Below the pieces are notes generated by a model. It ran no database searches. It saw nothing but the letters and a program-made list of their open reading frames with translations, and had not been told where the DNA came from. The translations under genes were made by a program, and so were the position numbers. Shown in pieces: positions 51,427 to 60,245 of a stretch of 64,000 bases of DNA (position 1 is the stretch's first letter; each line of letters opens with the position of its first letter). Origin of the DNA: Camelus bactrianus (taxonomy: Eukaryota > Chordata > Mammalia > Artiodactyla > Camelidae); NCBI RefSeq assembly GCF_048773025.1, contig NC_133574.1:12231501-12295500 (forward strand). The letters are read 5' to 3'.

Positions 51427-52440
51427 AGGCCCTAACCTTGAACTCTGACCCTCACCATGAACACTTCTCCTATTCCTAAACCCTGGCACTGAACCTGCCC
51501 CAGCCCCAGCCCCAAACCTAACCTTGCCCCAACCCCAACCAGAAACTTGTCCCTGACCCCTAAACTGAACACGAGCCTCACTCTCATCCTGATCCTCACC
51601 CTCATCCTCTCCCTCAACCTCACCCACTTCCTCATACTAAACACGAACATGTACCCTAACCATCACCTGAGCCCGCATCCTACTTACCCATGCCCTAAAC
51701 TTGTACCGTGACCCCTAGCCCTATACCCAGCACTACCCATGAAATTGACCCTGACACTGACCCTAGACCTGACTCTGCCCCAAGCCCTAACCCTGGCCCT
51801 GGCTCTAGTCCTAACCCTAGTCCTAACACTAGCCCTATCCATAGCCATGACCCAGAAGCCCTGACCCCATCTGCTGACCCTGACAATAAACCCTGTACCT
51901 GAACATGACCCTGACTGATATTGACCCTGAACCTGTCCCTGAAACTTGTCCCCACACCAAAAACACTGACCTTAACACTAACCACTGACTCCTATCCAGA
52001 CCCTAATGCTGACCCCTGAACTTGACCCTGACCCAGACTCTGACCCAGACCCAGATGCTGAACAGGACCTTACCTTAACCCTACCCTAACCCTAACCCTA
52101 AACCCTAACCTGAAACCAAGCCTTTACCCTAAACCTAGACATAGACAGAGCCCTAGCCCTAACCCTGACCCTGAACCTGAACCCTGACCCTAAGTCTGAA
52201 TGCTGACCATAAGCCTGAACCCTGACCCTAACCTTAACCCTAACCTGATTCCAACCCCAGCCCCAACCCCGAATCGAACCCCAACCCAAGCCTGAACCCA
52301 AACCCGAACATTAAAACCCTGACTCTGACCCTAGATCCTAAACCCTAGACCCTGACCTAGACCATGACCCAGACCTTGACCTTTGCCCTGACCCTAGGCC
52401 ATAATGCCTAACCCAGCTCTTACCCATAGACCCAACCACA
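51427..52440. repeat. degenerate interstitial telomere-like repeat (CCCTAA/CCCTGA)
   Basis: About 1 kb of C-rich 6-mers: CCCTAA, CCCTGA, CCTGAA, CCCAGA and others. The best run, ACCCTAACCCTAACCCTAAA, is near 52084-52104. The + strand is the C-rich strand, so the TTAGGG strand points left, towards the satellite. The variants and lost register indicate long decay, so it is not a live chromosome end. Long Gly-Leu or Val-Arg open frames here are by-products. Confidence 0.88.
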
Positions 52441-52929
52441 GCCCATAAACATGACATAAACATCCAATACTTCCCCAGGCCCCTGTTCCCTAGCACTGAC
52501 CCTTAACACACTTCGCCTAACACTTACCACTGACTATTTTACTTTCACCCTGTCTCTACCCCTCATCCCTTAATCCTATTTTCTTGGAATAACCTAAGAC
52601 TATCTTGATGGAATAAAATCCCACAGAAACATCACAAAAACAATCAACTTGCCTATTAAATTCGATTCCTCCACTTACCTAAAGTACTACTTACCTTAAT
52701 TTAACCACACAATAAAAAGGTTATGCACCTTAAGCAAATGTCTCCACAGAAGATTTTATACTTTTTTAACATTTTAAACCAAACAATGTCTTAAATTTTA
52801 ACATAAAACTAAATGGTATAATAAACAACAATATTACAGCAGGAGAAATTACATAATCTGATTCAATTGATCACAAGAAACGTTAAAAAATCTCCACTCT
52901 TACTTCATGGAATAAACACTCTTGAAAAT
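52441..52929. other. AT-rich spacer, nothing recognised
   Basis: No gene, tRNA or clear repeat is seen. The CCCTAA-like signal fades by about 52440. Confidence 0.5.
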
Positions 52930-53498
52930 AGGGGTAGAAACAAATTATCTTAGTATGATACACAGCATTATAAGAAACAGTAAATAAAAACCTGGAATAA
53001 AGCCCACAGATTTCCTTTCAACACTTTTATTCACTATTTTCCTGGAACTTCCACAAAAAGCCAGGGTGAAAGACAGTAAGAGTATCAACAAATAAAATTG
53101 TTACACTAAAAACAAATCTATTCACCAATCAGATGACATCATATGTATATATATAAGTCTTGAAATCATGAACAATTCACTGAGTAGCTTAACTTTTAAT
53201 CTGTAAGCGACTCAAATACTTCAGCAAGTAGACAATACAAATTGTCAATGTGTCAGAATTTCTTTCTTGTACACACTAACAATGAATAATATCAAGAATA
53301 ATTTAACAGAATTTTATTTTACATAATATCAATATTACTAGAATACTTAAGAATCAATTTTATCAAGGTGTAAGACTAGTAAATTGAAATGGAAAAGACA
53401 TTACCAAAAGAAATAAAATAAAACCTTATAAAAAGAAGACATCCCATGTTGATAACAAAACTAAACATGGAAGGAGTGCCCAAAGCGATCTAGAGAGA
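52930..53498 (+). mobile_element. old L1 ORF2 fragment
   Basis: Diverged but ordered ORF2 landmarks: ACCTGGAATAAAGCCCACAG, TTCAACACTTTTATTCACTA (SPLLFNI region), CACTAACAATGAATAAT, AAGAAGACATCCCATGTTGA and GTGCCCAAAGCGATCTAGA. It ends where the mitochondrial-type tRNA-Asn begins. Confidence 0.55.
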
Positions 53499-53500
53499 AA

Positions 53501-53572
53501 TAGACTGAAGCCAGTTTACTAGAAGATTTATCTGCTGACTGAAACTTCCTGTAGTGGAAGCCCACCAATCTA
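53501..53572 (+). pseudogene. NUMT tRNA-Asn pseudogene
   Basis: TAGACTGAAGCCAGTTTACT, then the anticodon-arm region CTGCTGACTGAAACTTC and the closing CCACCAATCTA match mitochondrial tRNA-Asn in sense orientation. Paired strands are partly degraded. It marks the left end of the NUMT. Confidence 0.85.
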
Positions 53573-53574
53573 CT

Positions 53575-53643
53575 AAGTATTTACTTTAATTAAAGTGTTT
53601 GATTGGCTTCAATTGATGTAGTACAAACTCTTGTAATCCATAT
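53575..53643 (+). pseudogene. NUMT tRNA-Ala pseudogene
   Basis: ACTTTAATTAAAGTGTTTGA, CTTCAATTGATGTAG and TCTTGTAATCCATA match mitochondrial tRNA-Ala almost throughout. It is oriented opposite to ND2, as in mtDNA. Confidence 0.88.
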
Positions 53644-53644
53644 T

Positions 53645-53708
53645 TTCAGAAAGGAAATTGTACTTCCTTAAACATTTGAAAACTGTTGGTGTGTATAACC
53701 TGAATCCA
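53645..53708 (-). pseudogene. NUMT tRNA-Trp pseudogene
   Basis: The + strand CAGAAAGGAAATTGTACTT and CATTTGAAAACTGTTGGTGT correspond to the reversed mitochondrial tRNA-Trp (GGCTTTGAAGGCTCTTGGTC type). It sits at the expected place between tRNA-Ala and ND2. Confidence 0.7.
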
Positions 53709-54682
53709 TACTTAAGCACTGATACAGTTGATATTAAGGGCAGTAATCCTGTGACTGTTAGGATTAGTAATAATCAGAGTGTTGTTTTCTATGTTTAAAA
53801 TCTCATTTTTTTCATAATTTATTGTTAAAAATATAGGTAGTGCTATGGAGGATTTTAGCCAGAAGTACAAATATATGTTGAAAAATGCTGCAAGGAATAT
53901 TAATGTTTGTAGATTGATATTAATGAATTTTGTTATATCTTGAGTTATTACTCATTTGAGGAAAAACCCTTATACTGGTGGCAGACCACCTTAGACAATA
54001 TGATGATGGGGATAAAAATTATGATCAGAAGAGTTTTATTTTATGTGTGTGATAATGATACTGTTGCAGTCCATGCACAGGGCATAAATAGTAAGTTGAC
54101 AGTGTTTTTGATACAAATTAGTGCATTTAGGGTTGTCATGATTGGATTACACATAGTAATAGCTTTTATTCATCTTATATGGACAGTTGATGAGCAGGCT
54201 ATAAATTTTCTAGTTAGTTTTGTTAGTCTGTCTCAGCTTCTGATGATACTTCATAATACAGCTTTGAAGAATAGTATGTTTAGTGGGCAGTGAGATTTGG
54301 TGTAACACATAGGGGTGTACATCTGTCACATTAATAAGATTGGCTCTATTGTATGATGTATGCCCTGTATAAATTCAATCACTCAGAAAAGAAATGGGAG
54401 AAGTTCAATTTTATGTCTAGGGCTATTGTTAAAATGGTGGATGCTCTTAGATTAAAGAATTTTGTACTTGTTCATTGACTGGAGTATACTAGATTAATAA
54501 TAATATCCAATATAAATAGTATAGATGTGGTGTTTATTGTTAGAAAAGACTTGTTGGATGCTTCTATAACTTGTGCATTTAATTTTCTTTTAGAATGGAA
54601 ATACTAGTACCATGTGAGCTTTTTATTAAAATAATGATTCCTGAGATAATGGTCAGCAGAGTGACAGTAAAAATAGGGTTTC
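53709..54682 (-). pseudogene. NUMT ND2 pseudogene
   Basis: Identified by position between tRNA-Trp and tRNA-Met and by reversed ND2 landmarks such as GCATTTAGGGTTGTCATGAT and CTTTTATTCATCTTATATGG followed by the GTTGATGAGCAGGCTATAAA stretch. About 974 bp are present against 1,042-1,044 in mammals, so small deletions have built up. The original protein is an inner-membrane subunit of complex I. Confidence 0.85.
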
Positions 54683-54752
54683 TAGTATACTAAAGATATA
54701 AAACAATACTCTTAGGGTATGTACCTGATAGTTTATTTAACAGACTATATTC
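54683..54752 (-). pseudogene. NUMT tRNA-Met pseudogene
   Basis: The + strand reads TAGTATACTAAAGATATAAA, then GGGTATGTACCTGATAGTTT and ATTTAACAGACTATATT, the reverse of mitochondrial tRNA-Met. It adjoins the ND2 start. Confidence 0.82.
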
Positions 54753-54756
54753 ACCA

Positions 54757-54829
54757 TAGAATGTGGCATAATGTGGTAGCATGAACATTTTAAAATTCTT
54801 AGGGGTGGGATCAATTCCTATGATTCTAG
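54757..54829 (+). pseudogene. NUMT tRNA-Gln pseudogene
   Basis: TAGAATGTGGCATAATGTGG, then TTTTAAAATTCTTAGGGGTG, GGATCAATTCCTATGATTCT and AGG match sense tRNA-Gln (anticodon loop around TTTTAAAAT). Its strand is opposite to tRNA-Met, as in mtDNA. Confidence 0.85.
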
Positions 54830-54876
54830 GAACTGATTAAACCTCTTTTATTTACTATTTTAAAAGAGCTCTTTTG

Positions 54877-54926
54877 GGGGAGGATATAGCTCAGTGGTAG
54901 AGTGTATGCTTAGATGATGATGATAA

Positions 54927-54997
<71 letters not shown>

Positions 54998-55111
54998 TAA
55001 ATATTTTAAATAACAATAATAATAATGATAATAATAATAATACATTTAAACATGCATAAATAAACCTACTTTCTTCCCCCCTAAAAGCAAAGCAAAACAA
55101 ACAAACAAAAA
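54877..55111 (+). mobile_element. camelid tRNA-derived SINE (vic-1 type) with AAT expansion
   Basis: It opens GGGGAGGATATAGCTCAGTG GTAGAG, containing a pol III A box (TAGCTCAGTGGTAGAG, 54887-54902), the hallmark head of camelid tRNA SINEs. The normal B-box part after TATGCTTAG is replaced by a long (AAT)n tract. The A-rich tail ends AAACAAACAAACAAAA. The target duplication CTCTTTTG/CTCTTTGG (54869-54876 and 55112-55119) places it inside tRNA-Ile. It is the only such SINE I found in the window. Confidence 0.85.
54924..55044. repeat. (AAT)n microsatellite inside the SINE
   Basis: GAT/AAT repeats run into about 23 perfect AAT units up to 54996, a short break, then more imperfect AAT to about 55044. 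It probably grew within the SINE body. Confidence 0.95.
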
Positions 55112-55134
55112 CTCTTTGGTCAGACATACTTCTT

Positions 55135-56367
55135 ATGTTTGTAGTGGGATGCCTGATGCACTGACAGGTACTGAAACATATACATAGAGCTAGTCTTTGT
55201 GTCAATTTTTTTCATAAATAAGGGATGTATAAAAAAGAAATCTAAAAAGAGAACATAAATCCAAAACAGAAATAGATTCATAGACATAGAATACAAACTT
55301 GTGGTTGCCAAGGGGGAGAGGGGTGGGAAGGGATAAACTGGGAGTTCAAAATTTGTAGATACTGACAGGCATATGCAGAATAGATAAACAAGATTGTACT
55401 GTATAGCACAGGGAAATATATACAAGATCTTGTGGTAGCTCACAGGGAAAATAATGTAACAATGTATATATATATATATATATATATATATGTTCATGTA
55501 TAACTGAAAAATTATGCTCTACACTGGAATTAGACACAACATTGGAAAATGACTATAACTCAATAAAAATGTTAAAAGTAAGAGATGTATAAGATGATCA
55601 TCTAAAAATTGTGTGTAGGATATTCAAATTCATAGAAAGGATATTGTTAGGATGCATGTTTGAATAATAACATTGGCTGTATGTAATTTGGCTGTATCTA
55701 ATTCTGTTATCCAGGGATTTTGAAATGCCCTTAAAAATAGAATAATTTTGAAACCATTTATTATAGTGATACTGACATATTCAGCTATAAAGATCAGAGA
55801 AAATAGACCTGCTACATATTCTACATGGAAGGTATATACAAGTTTTGATTCTCCTGTTAAATCAAAATGGGGTTCTGTTGATTTCTGCTACAGTAGAGGT
55901 AAATATAAAAAAATATGGCTAGGGGTTGGGAGGGGAAAATTAATCATAGGTATTCTTGTTTAATAAATGAGAGTATAAATGATCCATTTATCAGTGGGGA
56001 TAATAAACCAATAATTGCTAGTTTACATTATTTGAGATTGTGCTCTTGCCCATAAAGCTCTGATTAGTGTGTATTTTTAATATTATACTCATCCAGATCA
56101 GAGCATGGAATAAGAAGCTAGGCTTCATACAGCCAGTATAAGAAGTGTGCCTAAGTTTACATCAGTGGATAGTGGATAAGTTATGTTAAGAGGAACTGCT
56201 AATGTGAAAGCCATGGTTAAGGCCAGCATTGGTGCAATAATATACATAAATTGATGATATTTGGGCCTCTCTAAATTTCCAGAACCTAGGAATTCCATTT
56301 AATTAATGTGAATAATGACACAGTGAGCAAACCTGTAATACTTAGTAAAAGAATGTAGATTGTAAAT
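55135..56367 (-). pseudogene. NUMT ND1 pseudogene, split by an L1
   Basis: Reversed ND1 landmarks: ACATATTCAGCTATAAAGAT, CCTGCTACATATTCTACATG, TTTTGATTCTCCTGTTAAAT, GGCTAGGGGTTGGGA, GCTCTGATTAGTGTGTATTT and AAGGCCAGCATTGGTGCAAT followed by AATATACAT. Without the 347-bp L1 it is about 0.88 kb, against about 957 bp in mammals. It lies between tRNA-Ile and tRNA-Leu as in mtDNA. Confidence 0.9.
55232..55578 (+). mobile_element. L1 3'-end insertion inside the NUMT ND1
   Basis: This 5'-truncated L1 holds GACATAGAATACAAACTTGT, TATAGCACAGGGAAATATAT, an (AT)n tract at about 55465-55491, then TAACTGAAAAATTATGCTCT and an AATAAAAATG tail. The near-identical direct repeats TAAGGGATGTATA (55219-55231) and TAAGAGATGTATA (55579-55591) are its target duplication. 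Confidence 0.9.
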
Positions 56368-56368
56368 T

Positions 56369-56446
56369 TGTTCTTAGGAAGAGGACTTAACCTTAAGGAA
56401 ATAAAGATTTATGTTTGAAGCAATTGTGTTCTGCTACTGTAGCAAA
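56369..56446 (-). pseudogene. NUMT tRNA-Leu(UUR) pseudogene
   Basis: The + strand TGTTCTTAGGAAGAGGACTT, AATAAAGATTTATGTTTG and CTGCTACTGTAGCAAAC correspond to reversed tRNA-Leu (TGTTAAGAAGAGGA type start). It sits between ND1 and 16S. Confidence 0.85.
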
Positions 56447-57875
56447 CCATGTTCTACACTAGGGTATATATAAATTATTAAAATTTTACTGTATCACCAA
56501 TTAATTTGATGGTGATTTTATAAAGTGACCCTTAATACTTTTGTCCTCTCATACTGGGACAAGTGTATAATACAAACTTACTGGGATCAATCCAGTCTGA
56601 ACTCATATCTCACAGAACTTTAATCATTAAATGAAACATTTTCAGCAGTTACAACACTGGGATCTTCTGATCCAATTCTGAGGGTATAAAATCTATTGCT
56701 GAAATGAATTCTAAATTTGAATTGAGCTATTATTCTTAGAGTACTTTATTATGTTAATCAATGTATTGGATCAATACATGCTACAGCATTTTGAAAGCTG
56801 GTCTAAATTTTAATCACTTGAAGCTGGTTATATTCATTGGGGCCAACACAACCATAATTATTAACCCATTAAAAGCTACGCTATCCCTTAAGATTCAGTT
56901 ATTTATTTTATAGATTAAACACATAAAGCACCAAAGGAACTTCTCATTTTATATGGCTCCCACCTCTTATTGGGAAGGTCAATTTCACTGATGAAAAGAG
57001 ATAGTAAAAACCTTGTGCCATTCTCCTAGTTGCTTATTTAGAAAACAAGTGATTATGCTACATTTTCAGTGTCAGGAAACCATGGCCATTCAATATGTCC
57101 TTTGTTAGGCAGTGCCTCTAAAATTAGAAGTGCTAGAGGTAACCTTCCTGGTGAACATGCAGGACATGTGATTACAAAGTTCCTTTTCCTTTTAGAAAGT
57201 CATTCCTTAAATGCAAACCTGTGTTGGACTAACAGTTTTTTATAATTAAGTATTGGTTAGGGTTTATTTTACTGTTAACCATCAGTAAGTGATTCATCCT
57301 GATATAAGCTTATGCAAGGATAAATATTTCTTGCTGCCAATATGAATAGTATTGCTTTTACTAATAGATTAGTCCAGTATTAAATTATGATGTTTATTAT
57401 TTTGCTATTGATATTGAGATGAATGTGTTCTTAACCTTGAATACTTTCTTAATTGGTGGATGCTTTTAAGCAAACTACAGCATTGTTTATGCTTATTCTT
57501 TAGAGAAGCTTATATCCTGCATCTACAAACCTGTACCTTTTAAAATTACATTAAATTATATTAACAGTTTTGTTTTTAATTAATAATTAAAATTGAACTA
57601 AAATTCTTTTATGAACAACCTGCTATCATCAGACTTGTTGGGCTTATTACCTCTACTCATAAATCTTCTATTATACCATATAGATGAATTTGTTCCAGTA
57701 AACTGTTCATAAATACATCATCTGGTTTCAAGGTATTTAACTTATTTCATCTTTCCCTAATGGTACTTTATACTACTAGATTTAATTTTCTATCTTCAAT
57801 ATATTAAGTGGTAAACAAATCTCTAATTTACTTATGATAGTTGAATATGGTAGGAAGCCTGGGCTGGCTTTAGTT
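56447..57875 (-). pseudogene. NUMT 16S rRNA pseudogene
   Basis: Reversed 16S landmarks run in order: TTGTCCTCTCATACTGGGAC, CAGTCTGAACTCATATCTCA, TTGGATCAATACATG, AGGTCAATTTCACTGATGAA, AACAAGTGATTATGCTACAT, TTAGGCAGTGCCTCTAAAA, CCTGTGTTGGACTAACAGTT and CTATCATCAGACTTGTTGGG. The length of about 1.43 kb is shorter than mammalian 16S (about 1.57 kb). It is the most recognisable part of the NUMT. Confidence 0.94.
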
Positions 57876-57944
57876 CAAATTTTTCATGAAGTAAGGAATC
57901 TACTGGGTGTAAACCAGGTGCTTTTCTTTCAACTACACTTTAAT
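57876..57944 (-). pseudogene. NUMT tRNA-Val pseudogene
   Basis: Called by place between 16S and 12S and by GTGTAAACCAGGTGCTTTTC with TTCAACTACACTTTAATG, matching reversed tRNA-Val. Edges are uncertain. Confidence 0.7.
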
Positions 57945-58292
57945 GCATCAAAGCACACTCTATGGTGTGCTCACCTTGTCATGAATCACCTCCTCATTAA
58001 TGACTTGTACTTGCTAATGGGCTGTAAAAATTTATCACTATTTGAGTAGGGTGATGGGATGAGTGTGCCTGCTTCGTGTCCTGATTGCATTTGTCACGCT
58101 TCTTAATTTACAACTATGTTCTCCTTTGGTATTTCTTAACAATTTTGTATATATTATTTGTACTCAAGTTGGCCCTTGACTTGCCATCCAATAGTTTACA
58201 TTTAGACCTTACATTTTTATATCTGATCATTATGATTATGACTACTCCTTTTGCGGGTATACTGAAGATGCTGTTACAGAGACAAACTACCA
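57945..58292 (-). pseudogene. NUMT 12S rRNA 3' part
   Basis: Reversed 12S 3' end: AAGCACACTCTATGGTGTGC, TCACCTTGTCATGA, GGGTGATGGGATGAGTGTGC and further in CTTTTGCGGGTATACTGAAG. The break point lies about 350-450 bases into the rRNA from its 3' end. A run of about 13 A (from 58291) follows, where an old L1 fragment begins. Confidence 0.88.
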
Positions 58293-58367
58293 AAAAAAAA
58301 AAAACTGATAAAATAAATGAGTTTAGAAAAGTTGTATGATAAAATATCAATACAGAAAAATCAATTG

Positions 58368-59234
58368 TTAAAATATACACAATATCACTAATTATCAGAG
58401 AAATGCAAACCAAAACTACAATGAGGTATCACCTCACACCAGTCAGAATGGCCATCATCCAAAAATCCACAAATGACAAATGCTGGAGAGGCTGTGGAGA
58501 AATGGAACTCTCCTACACTGTTGGTGGGAATGCAGCTTGGTGCAGCCACTGTGGAAAACAGTATGGAGATTCCTCAAAAGACTAGGAATAGACTTATCAT
58601 ATGACCCAGGAATCACACTCCTGGGCCTCTGTCCAGATGGAACCCTACTTCAAAAAGACACTTGTGTCCCAATGTTTATAGCAGCAATATTTACAGTAGC
58701 CAAGACATGGAAACAGCATAAATGTCCATCAACAGATGACTGGATAAATAAGAAGTGGTATAATTATACAATTGAATAATATTCAGCCATAAAAATCGAC
58801 AACATAACGTCATTTGTGCAACATGGATGCTCCTGGAGAATGTCGTTCTAAGTGGAGTAAGCCAGAAGGAGAAAGAAAAATACCATATGAGATCACTTAT
58901 ATGTGGAACCTAAAACAAACAAACAAACAAACAGCATAAATACAAATCAGAAATAGACACATAGACATAGAATACAATCTTGTGGTTGATAAGGGGGCAG
59001 ACGGTGGGAAGGGATAGACTGGGATTTCAAAATTGTAGAATAGATAAACAAGATTATACTGTATAGCACAGGGAAATAAATACAAGATCTTATGGTAGCT
59101 CACAGAGAGATAAATTTGACAATGAGTGTATATATATATATATATATGTTCATGTGTAACTGAAAAATTGTGCTCTTCACTGGAATTTAACACATTGTAA
59201 AATGATTATAAAGCAATAAAAAATGTTAAAAAAA
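58368..59234 (+). mobile_element. younger L1 3' end nested in the old L1
   Basis: This 5'-truncated copy starts at ATCACTAATTATCAGAGAAA. It keeps ORF2 C-terminal pieces ([18 protein letters not shown], the Cys-rich [28 protein letters not shown]) and a 3' UTR with a (TA)n run near 59128-59147, ending AATAAAAAATGTTAAAAAAA. The target duplication is AGAAAAATCAATTG (58354-58367) and AGAAAAATGAGTTG (59235-59248), with two mismatches. Confidence 0.88.
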
Positions 59235-59899
59235 AGAAAAATGAGTTGACTTTCTATATGCTAATAAGTTCAGGAAAGATAAATTACTAAAACAAACTTA
59301 TTTCACAATTGTACCAAAAAATAACCAAAATGTCTAGAAATAAATTATAAAGGATGTGAAAGGCCTGCACATGGAAACTTATAAAACAGTGATAAAGAAA
59401 TTGATACAGGACACACATCCACAAAATTTGTGCTCATACATTAGAAGAACATTGGTATAACATTCATCAAGCCAAAGCAGTGTACACATTAATTGCAAAC
59501 TCTATCAAATTCAAATAGCTTTTTTTTCATGGACACAAAAACCAAGAAATCCTAGCATTTGTGTAGAACAAAGAACCTGGAATAACCTAAATGATCCTAA
59601 GAAAGGAGAAAACAGCTAGAGGCATCTTTCTCACTGACTTCACAGAACATGATGAAGCTACAGTCACCTAAGCAGTGTGGTACTGGCACAAAAACAGGCA
59701 CATGAACCAGAGTGATAGAATAAAGAGCACAGGAATAAACCCAGTTTATGTTGTCAGTTAATTCACAACAAAAGAGCTAAGGACACATAATGGGGAAAGA
59801 CATTATCCTCAATAAATGGTGCCAAGAACACTGGAAACCATATCCCCCCAAAATGACACGAGACACTGTCAACATCACACACAAAATTAAGAGTAAACT

Positions 59900-60245
59900 C
59901 CACAAGTTCCATTTAAAGCCCCTTCTCTGCTGGATCCTCTGAAAATGGAAACCCTTGGCTGTAACCACATGGAGAAAGCTTCTGCCCACTTTTTCCACAT
60001 CTTTTACTCTCATGATGTTGCCTCCTGTTGGTTCCTGAAGAAGTCTGGTTCCTGCCTGTGTGTACTTACCTGAGCATTGTCCTGAAGTTGAAACCACAAC
60101 GGGTCCTGAAGAGGCCCAGCCTCCACTAGCTCCACAAGGAGCCAAGCCCCTCAGTGAGAAACGTGCACCTCAAGGGTCAGAGAGTGTGCATGGAGTCACC
60201 TTCTGACCAGCTGGGAACTGCAGGTGTAACCACTCAGTGTTTACC
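59900..60245. other. unrecognised ~345-bp insert in the old L1
   Basis: GC-richer than its neighbours, from AAGTTCCATTTAAAGCCCCT to GGTGTAACCACTCAGTGTTT. L1 ORF2 text resumes after it. The flanks AGTAAACTC and GTGTACTCT are weakly similar and could be an eroded target repeat. I cannot assign it to a repeat family or gene. A 122-codon reverse open frame crosses it but extends into L1 on one side, so it is not good evidence of coding. Confidence 0.5.

Larger units (their letters stand above)
54831..55134 (-). pseudogene. NUMT tRNA-Ile pseudogene, split by a SINE
   Basis: The left part (54831-54876) reads AACTGATTAAACCTCTTTTA and GAGCTCTTTTG. The right part (55112-55134) reads CTCTTTGGTCAGACATACTT. 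Together they are reversed tRNA-Ile, separated by the SINE at 54877-55111. Confidence 0.83.
53501..58292 (-). pseudogene. NUMT: nuclear copy of mtDNA from 12S rRNA 3' part to tRNA-Asn
   Basis: Gene order and strands match vertebrate mtDNA read in reverse: tRNA-Asn, tRNA-Ala, tRNA-Trp, ND2, tRNA-Met, tRNA-Gln, tRNA-Ile, ND1, tRNA-Leu(UUR), 16S, tRNA-Val, 12S. The left edge falls near the light-strand origin and the right edge inside 12S. Without the SINE (about 235 bp) and L1 (about 347 bp) insertions it is about 4.2 kb, near the expected mtDNA length for this span. It is collinear, strongly diverged and peppered with small indels, so it is an ancient single transfer and not sequencing carry-over of mtDNA. 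Not functional: nuclear transcripts would not use the mitochondrial code. Confidence 0.93.

Noticed and set aside
51379-52301. Reverse-strand open frames rich in Gly-Leu and Val-Arg
   Set aside because: They are translations of a 6-bp C-rich repeat and have no independent evidence.
54860-55205. Poly-Tyr/Leu open frames with apparent membrane segments
   Set aside because: Produced by the (AAT)n tract in the SINE.
53501-58292. Working mitochondrial-type tRNAs and rRNA, or mtDNA contamination
   Set aside because: High divergence, indels in paired stems, interruption by a SINE and an L1 with target repeats, and nuclear repeats on both sides show an old nuclear copy.
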